NCBI RefSeq assembly: GCF_001270495.1
Contig: NZ_LGUR01000261.1
Coordinates: forward strand, 1-31,654
Origin: Streptomyces viridochromogenes
GTDB lineage: Bacteria; Actinomycetota; Actinomycetes; Streptomycetales; Streptomycetaceae
DNA: 31,654 bases
Direction of reading: 5' to 3'
In this document: positions 8,722 to 17,650 of the stretch, one piece after another
Numbering within the stretch: the first letter of the stretch is position 1
How the letters are laid out: the number at the start of each line of letters is the position of its first letter
The notes under the pieces: model-generated
The model's input: only the letters and a program-made list of their open reading frames with translations
Databases searched by the model: none
What the model was told of the DNA's origin: nothing
Program-made: the position numbers and the translations under genes

Positions 8722-8751
8722 TTGACTCGCCCGGAGCAGCACACTTGTAAT
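8722..8751 (+). promoter_or_regulatory. Probable whiB promoter
   Basis: TTGACT (8722-8727) and TGTAAT (8746-8751) with an 18-bp spacer match vegetative sigma-factor consensus. Predicted transcription start is near 8758, giving an untranslated leader of about 65 bases before the whiB ATG. Two whiB promoters are known in S. coelicolor; I cannot tell which this corresponds to. Apart from the elements listed separately, the stretch 8419-8824 shows no further gene. Confidence 0.6.
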
Positions 8752-8824
8752 TTCACTCGTGTCGTTCAGCCGAAATCGGTAACGGCTACATCACGGGGAC
8801 GCGAAAGACAGACGAGGGGCGCAC

Positions 8825-9088
8825 ATGACCGAGCTGGTGCAGCAACTGCTGGTCGACGACGCGGACGAGGAACTCGGCTGGCAGGAGCGCGCGCTGTGCG
8901 CCCAGACCGACCCCGAGTCCTTCTTCCCCGAGAAGGGCGGCTCCACCCGCGAGGCCAAGAAGGTCTGCCTCGCCTGTGAGGTCCGCTCCGAGTGTCTTGA
9001 GTACGCCCTCGCCAACGACGAGCGATTCGGCATCTGGGGCGGTCTGTCCGAGCGTGAGCGCCGACGTCTGAAGAAGGCGGCCGTCTGA
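8825..9088 (+). CDS. whiB: WhiB sporulation regulator (Wbl iron-sulfur protein)
   Basis: 87 residues, ATG preceded by GAGGGGC. Four conserved cysteines, C25, C48, C51 and C57 (pattern C-x22-C-x2-C-x5-C), bind a [4Fe-4S] cluster. The beta-turn GIWGG (69-73) and the basic tail ERRRLKK (78-84) are the other Wbl hallmarks, used for contact with the principal sigma factor and DNA. In Streptomyces WhiB works with WhiA to trigger the end of aerial growth and sporulation septation; the mycobacterial orthologue is WhiB2. Among Wbl paralogues the choice of WhiB rests on its sequence and on the conserved position beside fbiA and the mannose genes. It is divergent from the cysteine dioxygenase cluster. 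Confidence 0.95.
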   Translation: MTELVQQLLVDDADEELGWQERALCAQTDPESFFPEKGGSTREAKKVCLACEVRSECLEYALANDERFGIWGGLSERERRRLKKAAV

Positions 9089-9262
9089 GCGGCGCACCGG
9101 CCGTCCGGCCGCCGTAGGCCGAGCCGCAGACCGAGCGGCAGGGCTGAGCGGGAGGGCCGAGGGCAGGGCCCTGGGCGCAGGCACCCCGCACGTACACATC
9201 GCGCGTACGCGTCGCACATGCATACGTCTCGAATATGTCTCGAACGGCCCGTCGCGGGTGGG

Positions 9263-9271
9263 TTATCCACA
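9263..9271 (+). other. DnaA-box-like nonamer
   Basis: TTATCCACA, an exact match to the classical DnaA-box consensus, lies in the 299-base gap between whiB and the glycosyltransferase, about 30 bp before a TAGTGT (-10-like, 9301-9306). Single boxes can be regulatory sites or titration sites, or arise by chance. Two GTCTCGAA direct repeats (9226 and 9237) are just upstream. Confidence 0.35.
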
Positions 9272-9387
9272 GGCGGCGGGCCGCCGTGATGCCCAGCCGA
9301 TAGTGTGGTCGCTCGTCCGAGACGCCGCGCTGTCCCCTCGGGACACAGGTGTCCACCGCAGTCCATCGAACCGGGGCCCGTACCTCG

Positions 9388-12300
9388 ATGTCCGTGCACA
9401 GCCACACGGCAGCCCATCACGACGTCGCTGCCACACCTGAGTTCCCGCGTCATGTGGTGACCGCGGTCCTCGTCTCCCACGACGGTGCCCGCTGGCTGCC
9501 CGACGCGCTCGCCGGGCTGCTCGGTCAGGAGCGCCCCGTCCAGTTCGCCATGGCGGCCGACACCGGCAGCGCGGACCACTCCGCGCAGCTGGTCACCGAC
9601 GCCCTCGGTGACGATCGCGTGCTGCACCTCGCCCGGCGCACCGGATTCGGCCAGGCCGTCGAGGAGGCCAACCGCTCCGCCCCCGTCCTCACCCCGGACG
9701 AGCTGACGTATCTGAAGCGGCCGAGCGGCTGGGACCCCGTCACGCGCACATGGCGCGACGACGCCTACGACATGCCCGACCTCCCGCACGGGGAGCCGGT
9801 GCAGTGGCTGTGGCTCCTGCACGACGACTGCGCCCCCGAACCCGACGCCCTGGCCCAGCTGCTGCGTGTCGTGGAGAACGAGTACGAGCTGGGCCGCGAC
9901 GACGTCGCCGTCGTCGGCCCCAAGCTGCGCGGCTGGTACGACCGCCGGCAGCTCCTGGAGGTCGGCGTCACCATCGCCCACTCCGGCCGCCGCTGGACCG
10001 GCCTCGACCGCCGCGAACAGGACCAGGGCCAGCACGACCACGTGCGGTCCGTGCTCTCCGTGTCCACCGCCGGCATGCTGATCCGGCGAGACATCTTCGA
10101 ACAGCTCGGCGGCTTCGACCGACGGTTGCCCCTGATGCGTGACGACGTCGACCTGTGCTGGCGTGCCACGGCCGCCGGCCACCGCGTCCTCGTCGCCCCC
10201 GAGGCAGTCGTACGACACGCCGAGGCGTCCTCCCGCGAGCGCCGCACCGTCGACTGCGTGGGCCGCACCGCCGCCTCCCCGCACAAGGTCGACAAGGCAG
10301 GCGCCGTCTACACCCTGCTCGTCAACACACGCACGGCCGTGCTGCCCTGGGTGCTGCTGCGCCTCGTCCTCGGCACGGTCCTGCGGACCCTGGCCTACCT
10401 CGTGGGCAAGGTCCCCGGGCAGGCCCTCGACGAGATCCGCGGCCTCGTCGGCACGCTGCTGCGCCCCGAGCGGATCATCGCCGGGCGGCGCAGGCGCGGG
10501 AATCCCGTCATCGACAAGGGCGAGCTGCGGGCGCTGTTCCCACCGCCCGGCGCGACCGTGCGGGCCACCGTCGAACAGGTCGCGAGCAGCCTCTTCGGCA
10601 GCTCCGACCCCGAGGTGTCCACCGGCGCGGGACGACACGGCAGCGCGATCGAGTCCGGGCCCGGCGGCGACGACGCGGACTTCCTGGAGGTCGAGCAGTT
10701 CGCGCGCCTCAAGCGCATCGCCCGCAAGCCCGGCCCCGTGCTCTTCCTGGTGCTGCTGTTCGTCTCGCTGATCGCCTGCCGCGCACTGCTCGGCGGCGGC
10801 GCGCTCGCGGGTGGTGCGCTGTTGCCCGCCCCGGCCGACTCCGGTGAGCTGTGGTCGCACTACCTGGACGCCTGGCATCCGGTGGGCGCGGGCGGTACCC
10901 CGTCCGCACCGCCCTACCTCGCGATCGTGGCGATGCTCGCCTCGGTGCTGCTGGGCTCGACCGGGCTCGCCGTCACCCTCCTGCTGGTCTTCTCGGTGCC
11001 GCTGGCCGGCCTCACCGCCTACTTCGCCTCCCGTCCGCTCGTCGAGTCGCGCCTCCTGCGCGCGTGGGCGGCCGTCGTCTATGCCTTCCTGCCCGCCGCC
11101 ACCGGAGCGCTCGCCGGGGGCCGCATCGGCACCGCCGTCCTCGCCGTCCTGCTGCCGCTCGTCGCACGTGCCGGCATCGCGGCGAGCGGCCTGACGAACA
11201 GCTCCGGTACGCGCGGCAGTTGGCGCGCGACCTGGGCATACGCCCTGCTGCTGACGATCACCACGGCCTTCACACCGATCGTGTGGCCGATCGCCCTGGT
11301 CCTCGGGATCGGGCTCCTGGCGGTGCGGCGCGCGGACATCACCGCGTACGGCCTGCGCTTCCTGGCCCAGTTCGGCGTGCCCCTGCTGGTTCTCGCGCCC
11401 TGGTCGCTGTCGCTGCTGCCGTTCGGCTTCTTCCGGGAGGCCGGCCTGGAGTACGGCTCCTCGGCCGCCTCCGCCCTGGACCTGCTCGGCGCCAGCCCCG
11501 GCGGGCCCGGCACCGTCAGCGGGCTGATGCTCATCGGCGTCGTGCTGGCCGCGCTGGCCGCCCTGCTGCGCTCCGAGCGCCAGTTCGGGATCTGGGCGGC
11601 CTGGGCGGTCGCCCTCGTGGGCCTCGTCTTCGCGGTCCTGTCCAACAGCTCCGCCTGGGCCGGCCCCGCGACCCTCGTCTACGGCATCGCGCTCCTGGCC
11701 GCCGCCGTGCTCGGCGCCGACGGGGCACGCGCGCGGGTGGCCGAGCAGAGCTTCGGCTGGCGCCAGCCGGTCGCCGCGCTGGTCGCCTTCGCCGCGGCCG
11801 CCGGACCGCTGCTCGTCGCCGCCGGCTGGATGATCGGCGGGGCCGACGGACCGCTGGAGCGGCGCGACCCCGTGCAGGTGCCCGCGTTCGTCGCCGAGGA
11901 GAGCGGCACCCGTGACCAGGCCCGCACCCTCGTCCTCGACAGCGACTCCGCGGCCCACGTCGGCTACATGCTCGTCCGTGGCTCCGGTGCCCGCCTCGGC
12001 GACGCCGAACTCGCCGCCGCGGACGGGGAGAACACCAAGCTCGACAAGATCGTCGCCAACCTCGTCGCAGGCTCCGGCGCCGACCAGGCCGACCAGCTGG
12101 GCGCGTTCGCGGTGCGATACGTCCTCGTCCACAAGGGCGCACCGCGCGAGGTCGCGCGCGTGCTGGACGCCACGCCCGGCCTGTCGCGGCTGAGCGAGCA
12201 GAACGGCAGCGCGTTGTGGCGGATCGACCGGCAGGTGTCGCGCGCGGCCATCGTCGCCGGTGCCGAGTCCGGGACCGGCTCGGCCGAGCCTCAGCCCGTC

Positions 12301-13053
12301 GCCGCCGGGCCCACCGAGATCCACACCACGATTCCCGGTGGCTCCGACGGCCGCGTGCTGCGCCTGGCCGACAGTGCCGACGACGGCTGGACGGCCACCC
12401 TGGACGGCAAGCCGCTCACCACGACCACGGTCGACGGCTGGGCCCAGGGTTTCGAGCTCCCCGCCGAGGGCGGCAGGTTGGACGTCACCTACGACGACCC
12501 GATCGGTCACACCGCCTGGCTGTGGGTCCAAGGCTTCCTCGCCCTCGTCCTCGTCGTGATGGCCCTTCCGGGGCGTCGCCGCGACATCGACGACGACCTG
12601 CCCGAGGAGCCGGCCGTCCCCGCCGAGGCCATGGCGGGCGAGGGCCGACGGGCCCGTCGGCTGCGTGCCCAGGCCGAAGCCGAAGAGCCCGGCCAGGGCG
12701 GCGAGTTCCCGCCTCCTCCGCAGGAGGCGCCGGCGGCGGCGATCCCCCAGCAGCAGTCCCACAACGAGTGGGACGCGCCCAGCTATGCCGGTGGCGAGTA
12801 CGGCGGCTACGGCGGGGAGCAGTACCAGAACGGTCAGCAGTACCCGGCGGGCGGCGCCTACGACCAGGCGTATCAGGCGGACCCGTATCAGGGCGGCCAG
12901 TACGACCCGTACGCGTACGGGGGGCAGTCCCCCACGGCGCCGTACGACAGGTCGTACGACCAGACGACGTACCAGCAGGGTTACGACGGCACGTACGACC
13001 CGGCGCAGCAGCAACCGAACGGCAGTGAGCGTCCCGACGGGAGCCAGCAGTGA
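9388..13053 (+). CDS. GT2-family glycosyltransferase fused to a large polytopic membrane region
   Basis: 1,221 residues. Residues ~20-300 are a cytoplasmic GT2 domain: VTAVLVSHDGARWLPDALAGLL, a WLLHDDCAPEPDAL motif as the likely metal/nucleotide-binding aspartates, and GGFDRRLPLMRDDVDLCWRA as the acceptor/catalytic region. From ~310 to ~820 follow about a dozen hydrophobic segments, then a soluble, probably extracellular domain (~840-1040) and a last membrane span (WLWVQGFLALVLVVMALPG, ~1045-1062). The tail ~1130-1221 is low complexity with 16 tyrosines among Gly, Gln and Pro. Such actinobacterial proteins are presumed to build cell-surface glycans; donor and product are unknown. GDP-mannose genes in the region make a mannosyl donor possible. 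ATG 9388 is preferred over GTG 9349, neither with a strong ribosome site. Coupled to the next gene. Confidence 0.85.
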   Translation: MSVHSHTAAHHDVAATPEFPRHVVTAVLVSHDGARWLPDALAGLLGQERPVQFAMAADTGSADHSAQLVTDALGDDRVLHLARRTGFGQAVEEANRSAPVLTPDELTYLKRPSGWDPVTRTWRDDAYDMPDLPHGEPVQWLWLLHDDCAPEPDALAQLLRVVENEYELGRDDVAVVGPKLRGWYDRRQLLEVGVTIAHSGRRWTGLDRREQDQGQHDHVRSVLSVSTAGMLIRRDIFEQLGGFDRRLPLMRDDVDLCWRATAAGHRVLVAPEAVVRHAEASSRERRTVDCVGRTAASPHKVDKAGAVYTLLVNTRTAVLPWVLLRLVLGTVLRTLAYLVGKVPGQALDEIRGLVGTLLRPERIIAGRRRRGNPVIDKGELRALFPPPGATVRATVEQVASSLFGSSDPEVSTGAGRHGSAIESGPGGDDADFLEVEQFARLKRIARKPGPVLFLVLLFVSLIACRALLGGGALAGGALLPAPADSGELWSHYLDAWHPVGAGGTPSAPPYLAIVAMLASVLLGSTGLAVTLLLVFSVPLAGLTAYFASRPLVESRLLRAWAAVVYAFLPAATGALAGGRIGTAVLAVLLPLVARAGIAASGLTNSSGTRGSWRATWAYALLLTITTAFTPIVWPIALVLGIGLLAVRRADITAYGLRFLAQFGVPLLVLAPWSLSLLPFGFFREAGLEYGSSAASALDLLGASPGGPGTVSGLMLIGVVLAALAALLRSERQFGIWAAWAVALVGLVFAVLSNSSAWAGPATLVYGIALLAAAVLGADGARARVAEQSFGWRQPVAALVAFAAAAGPLLVAAGWMIGGADGPLERRDPVQVPAFVAEESGTRDQARTLVLDSDSAAHVGYMLVRGSGARLGDAELAAADGENTKLDKIVANLVAGSGADQADQLGAFAVRYVLVHKGAPREVARVLDATPGLSRLSEQNGSALWRIDRQVSRAAIVAGAESGTGSAEPQPVAAGPTEIHTTIPGGSDGRVLRLADSADDGWTATLDGKPLTTTTVDGWAQGFELPAEGGRLDVTYDDPIGHTAWLWVQGFLALVLVVMALPGRRRDIDDDLPEEPAVPAEAMAGEGRRARRLRAQAEAEEPGQGGEFPPPPQEAPAAAIPQQQSHNEWDAPSYAGGEYGGYGGEQYQNGQQYPAGGAYDQAYQADPYQGGQYDPYAYGGQSPTAPYDRSYDQTTYQQGYDGTYDPAQQQPNGSERPDGSQQ

Positions 13054-14585
13054 ACCGCACCACCCTGTCCCTGATCGCCGGCGGCACCGCCCTCGCAGCC
13101 GTCACCGGGCTCGCGGCGCTCACCACGCCGGACGCGTCCGGGGCGAACGCCGCCAAGGCGGCCGCCGAGCTGCCCGTGGAGCGTACGAGCCTGCTGTGTC
13201 CGGCGCCGAGCACCTCGGACCTCGCCGAGACGACGTACACGTCGTTCACCCCCGTCACCAAGGGGACGGGGAGTGACGGGAAGGCGGAGCTCCGGTCCGC
13301 GGCGCAGGAGTCGCGCGACACGGCGGACGGCAAGGGCAGGAAGGCCGACGACTCGGGCAGGACCGGGAAGACCGGCAAGACCGGGAAGGCGGACAAGCCG
13401 GTCCTGGAGGCCAAGGAGCCGGGGACGCCGGTCACCGGCGACGCGTCGGGGGCCGACTCGCCGGCGCTGGTCGGCACCGCCGACGGCAGGTTCGCGCCCG
13501 GCTGGACCGTGCAGGAGACCACGGAGGTCGCCGCGGGCACGGGGCGTGGTCTTCAGGGGGTCAACTGCACCGCGCCCGACACCGAGTTCTGGTTCCCCGG
13601 CGCCAGCATGGCCGCCGACCGGACGGACTACGTGCATCTGACCAACCCCGACGACTCCGCCGCCGTGGTGGACATCGAGCTGTACGGCAAGGACGGTGCA
13701 CTCGAGACCACGGTGGGCGAGGGGATCACGGTCCAGCCGCACTCCGGTGAACCGGTCCTGCTGTCCACGCTGACCAGTGAGAAGCAGGACAACGTGACCG
13801 TGCACGTGAGTGTGCGCAGTGGTCGCGTGGGTGCTTCGGTGCAGGCGCTGGACGACAAGCTCGGCGGCGACTGGCTGGCCGCGTCCGCCGATCCCGCGGG
13901 GAGCCTGGTGCTGCCCGGCATCCCGAAGGACGCCACGTCCGTGCGACTGGTCGCCTTCACGCCGGGGGACGCCGACGCGGACCTGAAGGTGCGCCTCGCC
14001 TCGCCGTCCGGGCCGATCACGCCCGCCGGGAACGAGACGCTGCACGTCAAGGCGGGCATGACGAGTGCGGTGGATCTCGGTGACATCATGCGGGGCGAGA
14101 CGGGGTCGCTGGTCCTGACGCCCACGGACCGGTCCGTGCCGGTCGTCGCGGCGCTGCGGGTGGTGCGCGGGAAGGGGGCCGATCAGGAGACGGCCTTCAT
14201 ACCGGCGAGCCGCCCGGTCGGCACACGCGCGACGGCGGTGGACAACCGGGCGAAGGGCACGACGTTGTCCGTGACGGCGCCCTTCCGCACGGCGGAGATC
14301 AAGGTGACCGCGTCGGCGGGGAGCGACGGCGGTACGGCGGCGACGAAGACGTACACGATCAAGTCCGGTACCACCCAGGACGTGCGGGTGCCGGTGCCGA
14401 GCGGCCTGAAGGGCACCTACGCGCTGACGGTGGAGTCGGTGTCGGGCGGCCCGGTGTACGCGTCCCGGACGCTGGCGGCGACGACGGAGGGAGTGTCCGG
14501 CTTCACCGTGCAGACGCTGCCGGACGACCGGGGGATGGTGGCCGTGCCGGAGGCGGACGAGGACCTGTCGGTGCTGCAGAAGTAG
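13050..14585 (+). CDS. DUF5719 family exported/membrane-anchored protein
   Basis: 511 residues starting with GTG that overlaps the glycosyltransferase stop by four bases (GTGA), so translation is coupled and joint function likely. The N-terminus is a signal peptide or anchor (LSLIAGGTALAAVTGLAAL). Residues ~75-130 are a Lys/Gly/Thr-rich low-complexity linker with short GKT repeats. The rest is rich in beta-strand patterns (VHLTNPDDSAAVVDIELYGKDG, TSVRLVAFTPGDADADLKVRL), compatible with repeated Ig-like or similar beta domains outside the membrane. Two cysteines (in LLCPAP and VNCTAP) could form a disulfide. DUF5719 has no known function; a role as partner of the membrane glycosyltransferase is inferred from coupling. 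Confidence 0.8.
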   Translation: MNRTTLSLIAGGTALAAVTGLAALTTPDASGANAAKAAAELPVERTSLLCPAPSTSDLAETTYTSFTPVTKGTGSDGKAELRSAAQESRDTADGKGRKADDSGRTGKTGKTGKADKPVLEAKEPGTPVTGDASGADSPALVGTADGRFAPGWTVQETTEVAAGTGRGLQGVNCTAPDTEFWFPGASMAADRTDYVHLTNPDDSAAVVDIELYGKDGALETTVGEGITVQPHSGEPVLLSTLTSEKQDNVTVHVSVRSGRVGASVQALDDKLGGDWLAASADPAGSLVLPGIPKDATSVRLVAFTPGDADADLKVRLASPSGPITPAGNETLHVKAGMTSAVDLGDIMRGETGSLVLTPTDRSVPVVAALRVVRGKGADQETAFIPASRPVGTRATAVDNRAKGTTLSVTAPFRTAEIKVTASAGSDGGTAATKTYTIKSGTTQDVRVPVPSGLKGTYALTVESVSGGPVYASRTLAATTEGVSGFTVQTLPDDRGMVAVPEADEDLSVLQK

Positions 14586-14589
14586 GGCT

Positions 14590-14602
14590 CGGCCGGAGGC
14601 CG
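14590..14602. terminator. Short hairpin between convergent genes
   Basis: CGGCC-GGA-GGCCG (14590-14602) fills nearly the whole 17-base gap between the stops of the DUF5719 and metallopeptidase-like genes. Small, but placed as a shared bidirectional terminator would be. Confidence 0.4.
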
Positions 14603-15046
14603 TCAGTCCTCCCCGTAGCGGGGGTCCACCGTCTCGGGTGTCAGGCCCAGCAGCTCCGCCACCTGTTCCACGACGACCTCGTGGACCAGGGCCGCTCGCT
14701 CGTCCCGGCCCTTGGTGCGGATCTCCACCGGGCGGCGGTAGATGACCACCCGCGCGGGGCGGCCCTCGCGTGCGGGGATCGTGCCGCCAAGGGGGACCGC
14801 CTCGTCGCTCCAGGTGCCGCCGTCCAGGCGGGGGACCTCCAGGACCAGGAAATCGATGTCGGCCAGCTGGGGCCAGCGGCGTTCGAGGCGTTCCACGGAG
14901 TCCTGCACCAGGTCGGCGAAGGCGTCGGCACGGCTCGCGGCGAGCGGCACCTGGGGTGGTGCGATCGGGCCGCGCATGCCCCGCCCGTGACGATCACGGC
15001 GGCGGGGCCCGGGGCCTGCGGCACGGGGCGGTACGGGGGCTTCCAT
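14603..15046 (-). CDS. Metallopeptidase-family (zincin-like) protein, active-site motif degenerate
   Basis: 147 residues from ATG 15046 (a GTG at 15049 is directly adjacent). It matches the small actinobacterial 'metallopeptidase family' protein encoded next to whiB2 in mycobacteria. The segment RPARVVIYRRPVEIR followed by ERAALVHEVVVEQVAELLGL occupies the place of the HExxH zincin helix, but the second histidine is valine (H122-E123-V-V-V126), so zinc hydrolysis is doubtful. The first ~35 residues are Pro/Arg-rich and probably disordered. It converges on the DUF5719 gene and is divergent from the DUF3499 gene. Function unknown; conservation of neighbourhood suggests a link to wall or glycan biology. 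Confidence 0.75.
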   Translation of the reverse strand: MEAPVPPRAAGPGPRRRDRHGRGMRGPIAPPQVPLAASRADAFADLVQDSVERLERRWPQLADIDFLVLEVPRLDGGTWSDEAVPLGGTIPAREGRPARVVIYRRPVEIRTKGRDERAALVHEVVVEQVAELLGLTPETVDPRYGED

Positions 15047-15389
15047 CACTGCTGAAGCGTAGTCCTCGCCGCCGGTGCGTGTCCGATCCGCATGTCGGGG
15101 CAGGGGTGGCGTTCGGCCGCTCGTACGGCTTGTCGGCAGATGACCATTCCAGCCAAGGTTGGGCTCGATTCCGTATCTCTCCGAGACCGTCGATGGCGAG
15201 GTAATTGACGGGGTTTGTGGTGAGTGGTGACCGACCTCAGCGATGTTGGGGAACGCGGAGGATGGCTTCCACGCAGGTCAGCGAGTTGGGGCAGAAGGGG
15301 TGTGTGGGGTGTTTCACAACACGACACGGTGGGGTGACCTGGGGGAGAGTCGTCGCGGCCCGCTCAAGAGTGCGGTACCGTCCAACGTC
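15047..15389. other. Divergent intergenic region (343 bases)
   Basis: No gene supported on either strand. It contains TTGACG at 15205-15210 without a good -10 partner, a small inverted repeat GTGTT-TCAC-AACAC near 15310, and TACCGT (15376-15381) eight bases before the GTG of the DUF3499 gene, a spacing expected for a leaderless transcript. An in-frame upstream ATG at 15243 has no ribosome site. Confidence 0.5.
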
Positions 15390-15767
15390 GTGAGCCCTGT
15401 ACGTCGCTGTTCGCGCACCGCTTGCGGCCGCCCCGCCGTCGCGACGCTGACGTACGTCTACGCCGACTCGACCGCGGTCCTCGGCCCGCTCGCCACCTAC
15501 GCCGAGCCCCACTGTTACGACCTGTGCGCCGAGCACTCCGAGCGCCTCACCGCCCCGCGCGGGTGGGAGGTCGTACGGCTGCTGGACGGCTCGGCTCCGG
15601 CCCGTCCGAGCGGCGACGATCTGGAAGCGCTTGCCAACGCCGTGCGCGAGGCGGCCCGTCCGCAGGAGCGGGCGGCCCAGGCCGGCGGGGGCGGGGGGCG
15701 CGGGGCCGACCCGATGGAGGTCGCGCGGCGGGGTCACCTGCGGGTGCTGCGGTCGCCCGACAACTGA
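15390..15767 (+). CDS. DUF3499 family protein (zinc-ribbon-like)
   Basis: 125 residues from GTG 15390. The N-terminal half is conserved in actinobacteria: RRCSRTACGRPAVATLTYVYADSTAVLGPL, then EPHCYDLCAEHSERL and GWEVVRL. C7, C12, C42 and C46 with H41 and H49 form a probable zinc-binding cluster. The C-terminal ~40 residues are Gly/Arg-rich and variable. M. tuberculosis has an orthologue between whiB2 and manB. No catalytic residues are recognisable and function is unknown. No Shine-Dalgarno sequence precedes the GTG, whereas a TAnnnT hexamer at 15376 has leaderless spacing. Confidence 0.85.
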   Translation: MSPVRRCSRTACGRPAVATLTYVYADSTAVLGPLATYAEPHCYDLCAEHSERLTAPRGWEVVRLLDGSAPARPSGDDLEALANAVREAARPQERAAQAGGGGGRGADPMEVARRGHLRVLRSPDN

Positions 15768-15834
15768 CGGCCGGTTTCCTTCCCTCTTTGTTTGCTTCCT
15801 CCACTCGTTCATTTCGTTGAGTGATGCACAGGCA

Positions 15835-15905
15835 TTGACGTGCGATTGGCGCGGACACGACCATTCCGTATGCCGGAACGAGAAATCGCTTTCCGCATGG
15901 CGGAA
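15835..15905 (+). promoter_or_regulatory. Lactate permease promoter region with two palindromic operators
   Basis: TTGACG (15835-15840) and GACCAT (15859-15864, 18-bp spacer) form a possible promoter. Immediately downstream lie two 15-bp palindromes of form TTCCG-N5-CGGAA: TTCCGTATGCCGGAA (15864-15878) and the perfect-armed TTCCGCATGGCGGAA (15891-15905), centres 27 bp apart. The second ends four bases before the ribosome site. Binding there would block initiation, so a repressor is likely. The TTCCG/CGGAA arms resemble sites of IclR-type regulators in Streptomyces (from memory); no regulator gene is in the window. Confidence 0.65.
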
Positions 15906-15920
15906 TCCGGGGAGGCGCCC

Positions 15921-17537
15921 GTGTACGTCCAGGAACTGGAACCCGTCGCAGGCTCGCTGGGCCTGTCCGCCTTGGTGGCGGCGCTGCCGCTCGTGATCGT
16001 CCTGGTCCTGCTGGGCGGGGTCCGGATGAAAGCCCACCTGGCGGGGCTCACGGGACTTCTGGCGGCCGTTCTGGTCGCCTGGCTCGCCTACCGCATGCCG
16101 CTCGGCCAGACGCTCTCCAGCGCCGCCCAGGGAGCCGCCTTCGGGCTCTTCCCCATCCTGTGGATCGTCGTCAACGCCCTGTGGGTGTACCGGATGACCG
16201 TCCACACCCGGCATTTCGACATCCTGCGCAGGTCGTTCGGGCGGCTCTCCGACGATCCGCGCATCCAGGCGCTCGTCGTCGCCTTCTGCTTCGGGGCCCT
16301 GCTGGAGGCGCTCGCCGGGTTCGGGGCGCCCGTCGCGATCTGTTCCGTCATGCTCGTCGCGCTGGGCTTCGAACCGGTGCGGGCGGCGGTCGTCGCGCTG
16401 GTCGCCAACACCGCGCCGGTGGCCTTCGGCGCGATGGGCACGCCGGTGGTGACGCTGGCTCAGGTCACCGGCCTTCCCCTGGACGACGTGGCTTCCGTGG
16501 TGGGGCGTCAGACGCCCCTGCTGGCCTTGGTCGTGCCGCTGGTGCTGGTCGGGCTCGTGGACGGGCGGCGAGGGCTGAAGGAGACCTGGGTCCCCGCTGT
16601 CGCCTGCGGAATCGCCTTCGCCGTGGCGCAGTTCGCCGCCTCCAACTACGTCTCCGCGCAACTCGCCGACATCGGTGCCGCCTTGGCCGGTGCGGGCGCC
16701 CTGGTCGCCGTACCGCACGCACGCGTGCCCGCCACCGAGGCCGTACGCGCGTCCGTGCTGACCGGGGCGCGCAGCGAGGAACTGGACGAGGACGATCCGC
16801 GGCGGGAAGTCGTGCGGGCCTACGCGCCGTACGCGCTGATCGTCGTGATCTTCTCCCTCGCGCAGATCCCGGTGATCAAGGACTGGCTGTCCGGGGCGAC
16901 CCAGACGTACGACTGGCCCTTCCTGAACGTCGTGAACCCGGACGGGGAGCCGGTCGGCGGCAACGTCTTCAGCTGGCCGATCGTCTCCACCGGCGGCACG
17001 CTCGTGCTGCTCGCCGGGGTGTGCACGGCGGTCGTGCTCGGAGTGCACGCGCGCGTGGCCGTCCGGGAGTGGGCGGCGACCGTGCACGAGTTGAGGTTCG
17101 CCGTCCTGACCGTGACGTCCGTGCTGGCACTCGCGTATGTCATGAACCTCTCCGGACAGGCGGCCACCATCGGCTACTTCGTGGCCGCGGCCGGCGCCGG
17201 GCTCGCCTTCCTGTCGCCGGTGCTGGGCTGGTTCGGTGTGGCGGTGTCGGGATCGGACACCTCGGCCAACGCGCTGTTCGGCGCGTTGCAGGTGACGGCG
17301 GCCCGGGAGTCGGGGCTCTCGCCGGAACTCCTGGCCGCCGCCAACAGTTCAGGTGGTGTGCTCGGCAAGATGATCTCGCCGCAGAACCTCACCATCGCCT
17401 GTGCGGCCGTGGGGCTCGCGGGCCGGGAGGGGGACCTGCTGCGGCGGGTGCTGCCCTGGAGCCTGGGCCTGCTGCTGGTGATGTGCCTGATCGTCGTCGG
17501 CCAGAGCTCACCCGTGCTGGGCTGGATGCTGCCCTGA
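15921..17537 (+). CDS. lldP: L-lactate permease family transporter
   Basis: 538 residues; GTG start five bases after the excellent ribosome site GGGGAGG (15909-15915), which overrides upstream in-frame ATGs. The protein is a string of about 12-14 hydrophobic segments. Family-specific runs include FGALLEALAGFGAPVAICSVML, ANTAPVAFGAMGTPV, GVAVSGSDTSANALFGALQ and NSSGGVLGKMISPQNL, all typical of the LctP/LldP (lactate/glycolate:H+) family. It imports L- or D-lactate or glycolate across the cytoplasmic membrane. No lactate dehydrogenase gene is adjacent, and the gene interrupts the otherwise conserved DUF3499-manB neighbourhood, so it may be a later insertion. Two palindromic operators upstream suggest substrate-responsive control. 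Confidence 0.93.
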   Translation: MYVQELEPVAGSLGLSALVAALPLVIVLVLLGGVRMKAHLAGLTGLLAAVLVAWLAYRMPLGQTLSSAAQGAAFGLFPILWIVVNALWVYRMTVHTRHFDILRRSFGRLSDDPRIQALVVAFCFGALLEALAGFGAPVAICSVMLVALGFEPVRAAVVALVANTAPVAFGAMGTPVVTLAQVTGLPLDDVASVVGRQTPLLALVVPLVLVGLVDGRRGLKETWVPAVACGIAFAVAQFAASNYVSAQLADIGAALAGAGALVAVPHARVPATEAVRASVLTGARSEELDEDDPRREVVRAYAPYALIVVIFSLAQIPVIKDWLSGATQTYDWPFLNVVNPDGEPVGGNVFSWPIVSTGGTLVLLAGVCTAVVLGVHARVAVREWAATVHELRFAVLTVTSVLALAYVMNLSGQAATIGYFVAAAGAGLAFLSPVLGWFGVAVSGSDTSANALFGALQVTAARESGLSPELLAAANSSGGVLGKMISPQNLTIACAAVGLAGREGDLLRRVLPWSLGLLLVMCLIVVGQSSPVLGWMLP

Positions 17538-17650
17538 CCTCCGCGCTGACCTGAGGTTACGGCTCGGAGTCCACTCGGCGGCCGCACAGCCCGCTGTCAG
17601 TGGGGGCGGGTAGTTTGGGGTGACCGATAGGACTTTCAGGAGGGTTGGCC